A stretch of 64,000 nt of DNA from Loxodes magnus (taxonomy: Eukaryota > Ciliophora > Karyorelictea > Loxodida > Loxodidae): the NCBI GenBank assembly GCA_946699065.1, contig CAMPDV010000710.1:62001-126000 (forward strand), written 5' to 3'. Each line of letters opens with the position of its first letter. Within the stretch, counting starts at the first letter, position 1. A program made the position numbers and the translations under genes. Shown piece after piece: positions 12,031 to 22,462 of the stretch. Below the pieces are notes generated by a model that was given only the letters and a program-made list of their open reading frames with translations, was not told the origin of the DNA and ran no database searches.

Positions 12031-13264
12031 ATTATATTTCCTAGTTTATAATCTTTTATTTATCTTTAATTAAAATTCCTTAAATCTCTAGTTCTATTTT
12101 CTTTAAAATTTTCCATCTAAATTAAGAAATTTCTATTGGCAAAGATTTCATAAGGGCTATTATTTTACTCGTAATTTTGGACTGACTTGAGGGGATCGAT
12201 GGATTAATCAGGATTTTTAAAGTTAGAATACCCAGATATTCGCTACAGTTATAAATATCTCTACAACTGGGAGTGTTCTTAGATACAGTGGCGACAAACT
12301 TCTCTTTTGAATATAATTATATTAACCTCTAATGAAAAATGTGCAGTTAGATTAAGTCTGAGTGAGAATAAAAAGTTTCTAATTTTTTGGAACTTAAAAA
12401 TTGAGTATTGAAAGAATTATTTGAACGTGTTGAACATATAATAAAAAATAAAAAGATTGAAAAAGAACAATAGCAAGTTTAAGTGCCACTAAAATTAGCA
12501 ATAAAATATTAACTAAAAACTTATATCCTAAGGAATATTTTAATATCTTTCATACATTTGAAGCACCAAAAGCTAAAAATCTTAAAACCAGAGAATGAAG
12601 AACTGAAATAAAAAGATAGATGTCTAAGTAATTAAATTATCTTAGTTATATTTAAATTTATCTATTATAAGTTACTTTAATAAATCATTTATACTATTTA
12701 TATACCTTTAAATATACGTATAAGTATCTTTAACAACTAAACTTATACTAACAAATTAAAAAAAATATGGCATAAAGATAAATCATAATAAAGGCTTTAT
12801 AATATGTAATAGAAAACAAGGTTAATATTAAGAAAAATAAAAGGTAAAATATAAATCTTGGACAAAATAAATTGCTTATTTTATCAATATTTTATAAAGT
12901 CTCAACTTTAAAGAGATATAAATAAATATTTTGCTTATATGAAATATGAATATTATATACTAAATGTTGCGATTGATATATTTCCTAGGAATTTTTTTAA
13001 TAATAAAGGGATAATTTCATAATTCTTCAAATGTAGATGTGCCATTATTTTATAGAACCTATACACGAATCAATTTTAAAAAAGATAACTAATATAATTC
13101 GATATTATCAGATTCCTTACTAATATAATGGTAATTAACGCTTACTAGTAGTTATTATAAAACTAAATAGTGTGTCGCTATCTCTTTAATTTTATTAATG
13201 AAAGCTTTTTCAAGTAGAGACCTCTAGTTCTTTTTTTTTACTTTTTTCCTAATTTAAGAACGAA
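12031..13264. other. A+T-rich spacer between elements C and D
   Basis: No RNA gene, repeat match or convincing coding frame seen. Short coding-like runs exist but match nothing else in the window. Confidence 0.4.
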
Positions 13265-13276
13265 ATTTAAATTTGG

Positions 13277-13540
13277 CGGCTTCAGGAGTAGTTCTTCATT
13301 TACACTTAGATAAAGGTCACTAGAAATAATGCGGCATCCTTATTCATTGATAGATTGAATTATCCGGTTTAGCATCAGTATGCGCTTGACGACAGGTAGC
13401 CCATAGCGACGGAACTTCCTGACTCAGACATCCAAATATCAACTGACTATTCCTCACACGCCCCCTGTAATCGTTAGTACTTTAAGACCGTATATTAGGA
13501 GTTATGGTTGATCAAGGTGCTGAGCTTCCAATCAGAATAG
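13277..13540 (+). CDS. Element D upstream coding segment
   Basis: The frame starting at 13,277 reads LFIDRLNYPV, ALDDRQPIATELPDSD and STDY. The IATELP...ST-Y part aligns with IAMELP...STTGY in element C, with synonymous third-base changes (gag/gaa, ctc/ctt). No ATG is evident at its start, and the frame differs from the ORF at 13,690. Function unknown. Confidence 0.5.
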
Positions 13541-13689
13541 ATAAAACAATTTTAGTTTAATAAATAAAAAATTATAAAATTAACTTTTCTAATAATTAAA
13601 TCTTAAGAAAATTGAATAAGCTACAATAAAAGTTAGTAATTAAACTTAGTAATTTTCTTTGAAAATTTTAATATTATATATATAAATAA

Positions 13690-13974
13690 ATGGGGAGGAG
13701 CAATCCTCAAACTGAAACTGATTTAAACTCTGGTACCAGGAAGTACCCCATAGGTGAAGATCCAGCCAAGAGAAGACAAGACAAAATCGAAGAGGCATCA
13801 AGTAGTATTAATGATGAAAAATGCCAGATACTAAGATCTCTTAGGGTAGCATTCCAATAGCGGCCTTATACAAGGCAAGGCTAGCACTATGGAAGACTTT
13901 AGCAAGGAATTTTTAACTTTAAAAATCTTTATTAAAGAGCTGCGCACCATTGAGGTGCTACGCGCTCTATAATC
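13690..13974 (+). CDS. Element D 3' ORF
   Basis: From the ATG at 13,690 it reads MGRSNPQTETDLNSG, RKYPIGEDPAKRRQDK and IEEASSSINDEKCQILRSLR. This matches fragment L over the same span. Near 13,850 the best match to L and M moves by one base into MEDFSKEFLTLKIFIKEL. That last frame crosses the terminal stem-loop as RTIEVLRAL. Whether the stem-loop is also translated is unclear, because both the structure and this frame recur in L, D and J. No function recognised. Confidence 0.5.
13937..13967 (+). repeat. Terminal stem-loop, intact copy
   Basis: GAGC-T-GCG-CACC, loop ATTGA, GGTG-CTA-CGC-GCTC: three stems, a 5' T bulge and a 3' CTA bulge. It is strikingly GC-rich for this sequence. Confidence 0.8.
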
Positions 13975-13975
13975 T

Positions 13976-15034
13976 CATTTATTTATATATAGAACAATAC
14001 ATAAGTAGCTTATAATTTTGACCTATTTTAGCATTTTATTATTAATTTGAAGGGAATTTGCTTTAAAATATAATACTAATACTTTAACTTAAAGGAGAAC
14101 TTGAATTATCTTAATATAGCACTTTTAAACCAAAAAATGATTTTCTTTTATAGTATCTACTAAAAGGTATAAGTCGAGATAGAATTATATCCTAATTAGA
14201 CAGTTTAATCAACTTAAAGCTAGAAATTTTTTTAATAATTAATATAAGTCAAGTAAAGGAATATATTGTGCTTATTCTTAGATTTAAGCAAAAAGATTAG
14301 ATCAAACTGGTTTTATTTAATTCAGATGAAAACCTTAATAAATAAACAAAATGAAAGCTATTTAATTTTCCTAATTCATAAAGCAAAAATAAAGAACTAT
14401 TCAGAATTAGAATATTCAATTTACCAAATAATCCCGAATTATTAAGGTAATAAACTAATTATCAAGTTGAAAATTTAAGAATACAAGGTATTTTAATAAA
14501 AGAAGATTTTTAAGAAAAATTAAGCTTTAGCAAGAAATAAAAGTTATTTTTAAAATATATGGTTCAAAAGTTACTTTTAAGATATTTAATATATTCAATT
14601 GCTTATAAAATAAATTATAAAAAGGAAATTAATTTTAGATATAATGAAAATTTAGAGTGAAGGAATGAGATATTAAATATTTGGAGACTAATTCAAGCGT
14701 AAATAAAATTTAACCTTATATTTAATAAAAAAAATTAGAAAAAAAAATTTAGCCGAAAGACAAATTTAAAATAATAATATGACTTCTTAAATTTTTGATT
14801 AAAATAATTAATAGAAACATAATTTTTCTAAATTATATAAATAAGCTTCAGATTTTTTTTAATTTATATTAAATATAATTAAGTATAAAAATTGAAAAAT
14901 TAATCTTATATTTTCTCCAAAGTTTAAAAACTAAAAAATAGTTTCCTATTAAGTAGTTATATTCCTCTAATTTTATATTGTGAAAATTATCTAATTAAAA
15001 TTTTAAAACAAATCAAGATAATAATAGTAATGAA
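13976..15034. other. A+T-rich spacer holding one shared 17-bp motif
   Basis: Only one thing stands out: AGCCGAAAGACAAATTT at 14,751-14,767, identical to 35,707-35,723 near the 3' end of element F. It may mark the 3' end of a decayed F-like element here. Confidence 0.45.
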
Positions 15035-15715
15035 TTATAATGATTCCACCTTTCAATCAGGTTCATCACTGTAAATTTTATTAGTTTTGTTTAATATTCC
15101 AATTCCAGTCTTCTTCAGGATCATTTTCTTTTAATACATATCTAGATGTACTAAGTTAACCCTTTTTTATTAAAGATATCTTGCTTCAGTCAAATTTTAT
15201 TTCAATCTAATTTTAATTTCTTCTTTGTTTAGCATGAGAAATTTCCATCAAGATTCCATTTCTTATGTACATCTTTTTTCTGGATAATAGTCTTTCTGTA
15301 GTACAGCATAGATAACTTATGGATTTCCATAACTTAAAGATTTCAAGATTTTATTTTTATTAGAAATATGACCATATTTCCTGTAATACCAGCATTACTT
15401 TCTATTCTTTGCTATCGGAATTTTTGCTGGTTGAAGATTCGGTTCTCATTTATGGGGTTATTTTTTGTTGTATTTTTAGTAATAAGCTTTCAGTCAACTC
15501 CATTAAATGTTTTAATTTTGGTTTCTATTTGTTCAATTCTCAGACTGACTGATTGAGAATTTTCATCTTTTAGTATTTATGTTTAGAAATCAGGTATTCG
15601 ATTTTTCCTTCTGGCTCTGATAGGTTTCTTAAAAGTTTAAAATTCTCCTATTGCATAATTTTTAGTTCCTAAAGTATATTTTACTAATCGTAATTTAATT
15701 AGGAACGGATCCTGT
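15035..15715 (-). pseudogene. Decayed zinc-knuckle element (H)
   Basis: On the minus strand, LVKYTLGTKNYAIGEFQTF and KKPIRARRKN align with LAKYTL...CAIGEFQTFKK in the copy at 57.6-58.0 kb. A coiled-coil part with IEQIETKIK and an NPINEN segment (equivalent of DPM) follows. The knuckle near 15,365-15,405 has lost two ligands: C-x2-Y-x4-H-x4-N. The element ends with the family 3' stem-loop (15,040-15,069) and an ATT-rich tail. It is a remnant. Confidence 0.6.
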
Positions 15716-16293
15716 TTATTTTGCTTGCTTTATATGTAGAGATTTAAATTATTAATGCATTATAAAATAGATTTAAAGAATATTTTTAAACACTTTTTTA
15801 AAACTATTGATATGAAAATTATTTTATATATAATGAATATCTTATAAGATTTATTTTTTCTCTATATAATACCATAGTAGTAATTCACTTTCCTCTTATA
15901 GTATTTTTATTAAATTTTAGATTATACTTAAAAGTATTTCTAGTATAGTAATTACATTCTTTAATAATCCTATTTCCATTTGTTTAGATTATCCTTTATA
16001 CATGCTTAAATTAGTAGATTATATATTTATTAAATGCATCTATTTTGATTTTAGATATCTACTAATTCTATTTTGCATATAAGTTCAAAAAATAAATTTT
16101 AAGTTCAACATATTCAAAAAGAACAATGTAAATTGAAGTACATACCTAAAGCAAATAACTGATATTTAGATTTGTTGTAGCATTTTATTCGAGAATGTAA
16201 TAGATTTAATAGAAACAGAGTAAAAGCCTTTCTTTTTAGTTTTTTTTAGATATTAAATTTACCTAATTATAAAAAAAACTTTCAAGCTTATAT

Positions 16294-16305
16294 TTTTTAA
16301 ATGAA
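16294..16305. repeat. Target-site duplication of element G, left copy
   Basis: TTTTTAAATGAA, repeated exactly at 16,842-16,853. The family S copy at 40.3 kb has the sequence once, at the uninterrupted site. Confidence 0.85.
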
Positions 16306-16841
16306 GAGAACTAAGAGCTTTCTGAAACAAATACTAAGACCAGAATAACTAATCCTAAATTAGCTTCAGAAACAATCTGATCTGAGTAATAGACTGGAAA
16401 AATTAGAAAAGAAGATAGACGAACAAAGGGAGATCCAATGATGATCGAAGAGACCAAAACGAAGACTAAGATTAAACAGCAAAAAGTAGTGAAGAAATGT
16501 TATTTCTGTAATTCGACAGAACACTTGTGAAGACGCTGAAAGAAATTCCAAAATTTAAAGACTTAGTATTGGAATAAATAAAGAAGAATAGAAGTACAGC
16601 AAAGGAAGAAAAAACAAATGCAGTAGAGATAAATCAGAGAAAAATTGTACTTAAATGAATTAGGATACATTTACAAGAGAAAATTTGATTAGAAATAAAG
16701 ATAGAATTGGAAATGACAAGAGCAATGAGAGAAGTAGAGCCTTATAAAACTTTATTTTTAATACCAGAGCAATCTGGTGTCCAGATGAAGAGGTGAAAAT
16801 CCTCGATAATTGCTAAATTTAATTGATCCTATTATTATTAC
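16306..16841 (+). mobile_element. Zinc-knuckle element G, 5'-truncated insertion with 12-bp duplication
   Basis: A 536-bp insertion bounded by the 12-bp duplications and absent from the family S copy at 40.3 kb. It starts within the coiled coil (RLEKLEKKIDEQRE). The frame then shifts by -1/+2, in the same sense and place as in element C, into DPMMIEE and a knuckle C-YF-C-NSTE-H-LWRR-W. The final Cys (first Cys at 16,498) is missing. Trp codons here are TGA where element C has TGG. The end is ATTATTATTA. Truncated 5' end, simple tail and target duplication are hallmarks of target-primed retroposition. Confidence 0.75.
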
Positions 16842-16853
16842 TTTTTAAATGAA
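16842..16853. repeat. Target-site duplication of element G, right copy
   Basis: Exact repeat of 16,294-16,305. Confidence 0.85.
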
Positions 16854-18620
16854 AGATTAAAATCTTAATATATAATAATAGTAAAATAAAGCAATCGAAA
16901 AATTAATGAAAGTAACTTAGAAAGAAGAATTGAAATATAAACCTTGTAGTTGAATCTATTTCAAGTCAAGAGAATATTAATATAAAAAGGTTAACAGCAG
17001 ATATCATTTAAGTACTCCTAAAATAGAGAATATTAAAAGAGAAAAAATACGAAAAAATAAAATATTTGGATTAATATTAAGCTTTAATAGAATGATTGAT
17101 AAAGCCATAAGAAATTTGATAAAGAAAAAAGCCTTAGGATTCTTAGTATTCTTTAAGATTATTCAATTTAAATTAATAATTTAAGACTTAAAAGCAAAAA
17201 TGATTTTAAGTTAATAGAATGAAAGAATAATTATTTTAAGGTAAAAGATTTATAAAAATTATAAATAATAGAAATAAGATTAAGTTAAAAGAAATTGTAA
17301 ATTATGCCTTTAATTATTTAATTTAATCTCAAACTTTTAAATGTTTGAGATATGTTTCATTTAATGATTTAGCTACATTTAATCACAATTTTTATCCAAA
17401 ACATTTCTTGCTTTTCTCCTTTATATTTCCTTTATATTTTAAACAATAAATATTCAAGTTTCCTTTCTGTCAGGACAATTAAACTAAACCTATCTAAGAT
17501 TTTTACAGCAATCTACATTCTTACTAGTTAAATTTTTATTAAGAATAAGATAGTAGATAGGAGAAATAGATAAAGCTAAACTAAAAGAGCAACTCAGAAT
17601 AAAACTGGTTTTATAAATAGAATAAAGCAAAATATAACACTTAGAATAAACTGAAAACTAACTATAAAGAACATTTAAATATAGATAGAAAGAGATAGAT
17701 AAATTTATGGAAAAATTAATCTTAATAACTTTATGGATCAGAAAAAATTTAATTCTGTAAGAAAATATTTGGAAGCTAACTTCGTAGTAAGGATTATAAA
17801 TAAAAGTGAAATTAAAGAACTTTCCTTGTATACATTATCTAGTTTTTTGAGGAAATTGAAGTTTTGTTTTATTAAAATCTTCAAAACAGGAAATAGAGAA
17901 AGGAAATATAAAATAAGATGCTAATATCGATTTAACTGAGCATAAATTGAATTTTATTTCAAAAATGATTTAATAATTCCAGGTAGTTCAGACAAATATA
18001 GTAAAGATTTATAATCTATTCTAAAATATGTGTTTAGAATTATTATAGGGGCATCCCAAGATATTGACATAGGAAAAAAAGGAGCTATTTTATAATATCA
18101 AATATCATATAGATTGAAGCAAGCATAACTCTAGCGAAGCAATCAAAATGAATCAGCTAAAAATTTATAGTACCTAGCTTATTAAAATTCCTGGATTTGA
18201 CCTTGGGTACGGTTTGTTCCAGGCAAAATCTATAAATTTGGAAAATTTGCTAAAAAGTGCAGAACTTCTTTAAATAATATTCAGATGTTTGACTCTATGA
18301 GCAATTAGTGGGTTATATCCCTTTAACCTACCAACACTTGCTTTAATTTCTGAAATTTTTATCTCAAGTTTGCAAGAATTTTTATTTTATAAAAATATTA
18401 ATGAATTGCCTACAACTATTTTCTATATGAAAAATGTAATTGAAAGAGACGAAAAATATAATAGAGCAGCAATTTAAGATTATTTTTAACTATACGTATC
18501 AACAACTTCGTATATCAATATGATAATGGTGATCGGCTACTTTCGAATAATGTAAAAAATGGAAAATGAGATAAAGTTAGAGGATAACTGAATAAATGTA
18601 TTTAAAATAAAATAAACTTA

Positions 18621-20584
18621 GAAGCATAAAATATTTTAAAGTTAATTTATAAAAATACATTTGTAAAAATTTTAAGCATCCATATCACTTAACTATTTTA
18701 TTTCTTTACTACTAAACTTAAATTAGCTTTAATAAGTAGTCAGCAACTAACTATTCAATGAAAATTAAAAAGTAATAGAAAAGATACACTATCTTATGGA
18801 AGCGTTAATCATGAGGTAAACTTTATTATCATATTTTCTTGCTTAAATATAGAAATTTTAATTAATACTCTTAAGTCTTTAAGAAAATCTCTGATATATA
18901 TGTATTTATAAAAATATCTTTATGGATTTAAGGGAATTATATATTTTTATTTATTAGATATAAAAATATATCAATATATGAGTAATTTTAAAATAGTTTA
19001 AATGAGTAAAATATAAATATTCAGGATTTAAAAATTATTTTAAAAATTATAAACCTTGAAGTATATATATTACAACTAATAAAAGTGATAAAATTCTTTA
19101 TTAGTTCTTAATAAAGATTATATGATTCTTGAACACCTCATTAATAAAGTTATAAATATTTATTACTCTTCTCATTCAGTCAAATTATTAAAAATCGCTT
19201 TTTCAGAAAAAAAATTAAAATTAAAATGTTTATAAAGCTCAACAATGCTAAAATCGAAAATTTAGATATGATTCATCATTTTAATTTCTTTTTTATAGAT
19301 AAAAATAGATAATTATATAAATATCTGGTATTAAATAGCCTTATAAATATAAAAGCTATTCTAAGTAAATTTAAACTTAAACCAAAAATATTTATTATAA
19401 CTTAAACTGTAAAATTATTTCTTCCAATTAAAGCATTAAGCTTTTAATTCATCACAGTACTCCCTAATATTTTCTTTTCAGCATCTCTTATTTAGCTTTT
19501 TCCAACATAAATAATAATAATATAAATAATTGAATAATGAATACTCAGTTATGATAAGTTATAATTATAAAAATACTATATCTAAATTATTAGAGAAGCT
19601 TTATAATTAGTTAAATTTTATGCATGTCTTTTCTTTAGCTAGCTTTCAAGTGCTATTTAAATACAAAATGAAGTAATTATATTATAAATGTATATAGACA
19701 TACATTTATAAAAGTTAATTATAAAGAAAAATAGATTATATTTGATATACAATTTTATATAAGCATAAAGAGCTTTACTTAGATACCAATAATTCTATTA
19801 ATTATTTAAAATAATATAAAGCTCTTTACTTTGGTTATATTTCTTTATTAAACATATTTAATTTTAATATTCTAGTTAGATAATGATTGTTCACTAAATT
19901 ATTAAGTTTAAGATAAAAAAGAAAATTTAGGTAAATCAAAGATTTAATAAAATAGTTGATGCACTAAAATAAATAAGTTAATTTAATATGTTTAAGGTAT
20001 ATAACTAATAGATAAATTATTAATAAAGATAATAAAATATTTTATTAATACTTTAATCAATATCATCCTTATTTCTTTCTAAAAATATTAAATCTTTATG
20101 AAGCTTGGTTTAAATTAGAAATAAAAGTGATTTAAGAATTTTAATTATCATTTAAAATTAAATTAAAATGCTTAAAGAATTTATTTAAATTAAGCTTTGA
20201 TCTTCAAATAATTTAGTTCTTTCAATAGTTTTTCAGTTTTATTAAGGTAATTTTAACAACGTAAGAGGATATAATTAGCAACTACTTTGAGTTAAAATGA
20301 GTAGAATAAATAAATAAATTTTTGGTAGATTTAGTCTTAAGTAATAAAGGATCATCTAAAATAAATCTTAATAATATTTAAAGAATAATCTTTATAATTT
20401 GATAGCATTCTAATTTAAAATTAAAGGTTAAAGATTAAAGAACAATCCTCAATTATAGTTTTAATAGTCTTAAAATTTAACTTCTTTATCTTTATTCATA
20501 ATTTTCGTACATAATTTGACTAAATTTGATTGAACTTAAAAAATAAAGAAATAGTAAGGAAAATCCCTAAAATTATAAAATAAT
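18621..20584. other. A+T-rich spacer
   Basis: No RNA gene, element or convincing coding frame recognised. Short A+T-rich similarities to other parts of the window are not informative. Confidence 0.45.
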
Positions 20585-21274
20585 AGGTGATCATAATAAA
20601 ATTGTTAACTTAATTTTATAATATTTGCTTAGCCTTAAAGTTTAAAATAATTGATATAATCTAAAAACTTACTAAAATCAAATTATATTTAGCGAGATAT
20701 AGAAATAAGCAAAATTATTATTATAAAAACCTTATAAAATAAATAATTCATCAACTATAATTATTTCCTTTTTGCAAATTAATCTAGTTTTTAATTGTGA
20801 GAAAAACATTCAATAATAAACGTAATAACTTGAAGAAAGATAGTTTTTTAAAAGAATTATTAAAAGATTAAAGAAGGATATAACTAATAAACATTTTAAA
20901 TTAAATAAGAGTAAAATAAAAAATTCTATTTTCAACTTTATAGATTGAAAGTAATCAAAAGTTAAGATAAATAAAATAAAAAACTTAGATATATGAAATA
21001 ACTATTTATATTTGAAAGAAAGAGATTGTATTATCAAATAATCTTTAGTAAATTATTTTATGATATTATCTATTTTAGCACTAAACTTAATAAATCCATT
21101 ATTTATCTATTTTTTTAATGTAGATAATTATTTAATTATCTTGATATAATTTCGAAATTAAAATCCACTAAATTAGGTAAAAATAGATAGTAATTTTAAA
21201 TAAATTTTAGATTTAGAGGAAATGTATTACAAGCTAGCAATTGGTTTATTAAATTATAAAAATAAACTTTATTA

Positions 21275-21346
21275 TACCTCATGGTGTAACGGTTAGCACT
21301 TTGGACTTTAAATCCAGCAATCCGAGTTCGATTCTCGGTGAGGCAA
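21275..21346 (+). tRNA. Glutamine-type tRNA with anticodon UUA (reads UAA), copy 1
   Basis: A full cloverleaf: acceptor TACCTCA/TGAGGCA, D stem GTGT/GCAC, anticodon stem TTGGA/TCCAG, loop CTTTAAA with anticodon TTA at the standard place, 4-nt variable region, T stem CCGAG/CTCGG with loop TTCGATT, discriminator A. The body from the anticodon arm on closely follows eukaryotic tRNA-Gln, whose loop is normally CTTTGAA. The single change gives UUA, a decoder of the stop codon UAA. Box A (TGGTGTAACGG) and box B are present. Pairing A2-C71 is mismatched, unlike copy 2, so this copy may be weaker. Amino acid identity is inferred from resemblance. Confidence 0.93.
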
Positions 21347-21351
21347 TTTTT
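21347..21351 (+). terminator. Pol III T-run terminator
   Basis: Five T directly after the discriminator base of the tRNA. Confidence 0.8.
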
Positions 21352-22385
21352 ATTAATTTTTAAAATATATTGGGATTAATAAAAATATTCAGTCTTTATC
21401 TTGATTATATTTATAATTCTACTTAAATTATTTTAATATAAGCACTTAATTATATTTAGTTGGAAAATAATTTTATAAGCTTCTAACATTAAAAATACCT
21501 TACAAAATCTAAATAAGCAATTGATTTAGTAAGATGCTAAAATTTAAATTTATTTGTCTACAAAATACAAAAATAAAATTAACTAAAGCTTTCTAGCTTA
21601 AAAAACTTAAAAAAGAGAAAAGCTGAAATATGTATTTATCTTTTATCTTGTACTTAAAGCATATATAGTAGTTATCTTTATTTAAGAACAAAAATAACTA
21701 AGTTTGTGATATGATTGTTAACCCATTAAAAGTAAAATTTAATTTAGATTTAAATAAATTTTTATTTATAATCTAATTAAATTAATATAAGATTATAGTT
21801 ATGTCTTTTTAATCTAGATCTAAATAATTTAAGATAAGTAATGATATTTGAGTTATAACCATAACCTTTATTTAGAAGTCTTTAACTCAAAACTATTAAT
21901 AATTAAATTCAGCAAGAGAAAATTAAGAAACAACCAAAAGCAACACAAAAAGAAATCCTAATCAAACAAAAAAATTTTAAATGTTTTATAGTTTCTAAAT
22001 TATTTTCTATTCATTTAGTATATCTAAATTTATATCAGTTTCCATTATTTTATATTTTACTTATGCAATTAGTCACAGTTATCTATTTTATATAAGAAAT
22101 TCTTGCTGCAAATTAACTAAAAATAATCTTGCCTTACTATTCCATTATATTTTTCACTTCTTTAAGATACCTTTTTCATATATAAAATAATAGTAGCTAA
22201 ATCAGTATAATTTATATAATTAAAAATCCTTGTATACTGTGGGCATAAGCTACGAAAGCATATTAAAATTTTGGAAGAATTTTAGGTAATTTTATTTTCT
22301 GATTACTTAAAGAGGCAAGCATCTGAATTTTATTTAGTGAAATTTTATACTTGCTTATAAATCCTCCGAATATATAGACTTTATC

Positions 22386-22462
22386 TTATAAATATTATAA
22401 GAGCTGCGCACCAACAAGGTGCTACGCGCTCTATAATCAAATTTATTTATTTATTTATTTAT
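22386..22462 (+). mobile_element. Minimal stem-loop insertion (K) with TTTA tail
   Basis: About 75 bp interrupt the family S copy between sequences that are contiguous, apart from about 12 bp, at 18.2 kb. The insert is little more than the terminal stem-loop (22,401-22,431), CTATAATC and about five TTTA repeats (22,442-22,461). It is best explained as an extreme 5' truncation of the stem-loop-ended family. Exact ends and target duplication could not be fixed. Confidence 0.65.
22401..22431 (+). repeat. Terminal stem-loop, intact copy with different loop
   Basis: Stems and CTA bulge identical to 13,937-13,967. The loop is AACAA instead of ATTGA. Confidence 0.8.

Larger units (their letters stand above)
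13265..13975 (+). mobile_element. Stem-loop-ended element D
   Basis: A plus-strand element whose 5' half (13,277-13,540) is homologous to the upstream part of element C, and whose 3' half is homologous to fragment L. It ends at the stem-loop 13,937-13,967 followed by a TTTA-containing tail. It lies in opposite orientation to L and M, giving an inverted arrangement about 4 kb long overall. Confidence 0.65.
16155..18620 (+). pseudogene. Family S gene, longest copy, interrupted by an insertion
   Basis: It begins with the family N-terminus (DIQICC... at 16,161; the ATG is lost) and is interrupted at 16,306-16,841 by element G. It resumes with VESISSQENINIK, a coiled coil and EIWQR (TGA=Trp). From 17,733 it continues as NSVRKYLEANFVV, INKSEIKEL, then NDLIIPGSSDKYSKDLQ. 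One extra base near 18,020 shifts the frame to HPKILTQEKKEL, IDWSKHNSSEAIKMN, IKIPGFDLGYGLFQAKS and a hydrophobic C-terminal part up to about 18,600. The same order is seen at 22.1-24.2 kb on the minus strand. No family assigned. DDLLIS in a sister copy only faintly resembles a polymerase motif. Confidence 0.6.
20585..22000 (+). repeat. tRNA-bearing duplicated segment, copy 1
   Basis: Aligns with about 41,393-43,060 in the same orientation. Matches start near 20,590/41,395 and end near 21,990/43,040. The flanks differ at many positions and by insertions (about 90 bp just upstream of the tRNA in copy 2), whereas the tRNA differs at one base. Confidence 0.8.

Noticed and set aside
9542..13975. 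Assignment to a Tetrahymena Tlr/Maverick-type element because of inverted ends and 19-bp repeats
   Set aside because: Resemblance is superficial. No integrase or polymerase B was recognised, and UGA is a stop in Tetrahymena but appears to be Trp here.
15368..15556. Short ATG-to-stop frame on the plus strand
   Set aside because: It is antisense to the decayed zinc-knuckle gene on the minus strand.
16366..16551. Short minus-strand frame
   Set aside because: Antisense to the coiled-coil and knuckle part of element G.
17733..17924. 63-codon standard-code ORF as a separate gene
   Set aside because: The frame is real, but it is only the TAA/TAG-free part of the longer family S gene, which continues on both sides.
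22442..22461. TTTA repeats as a telomere
   Set aside because: Internal, only about five units, and explained as the tail of a stem-loop insertion; ciliate telomeres are G-rich.
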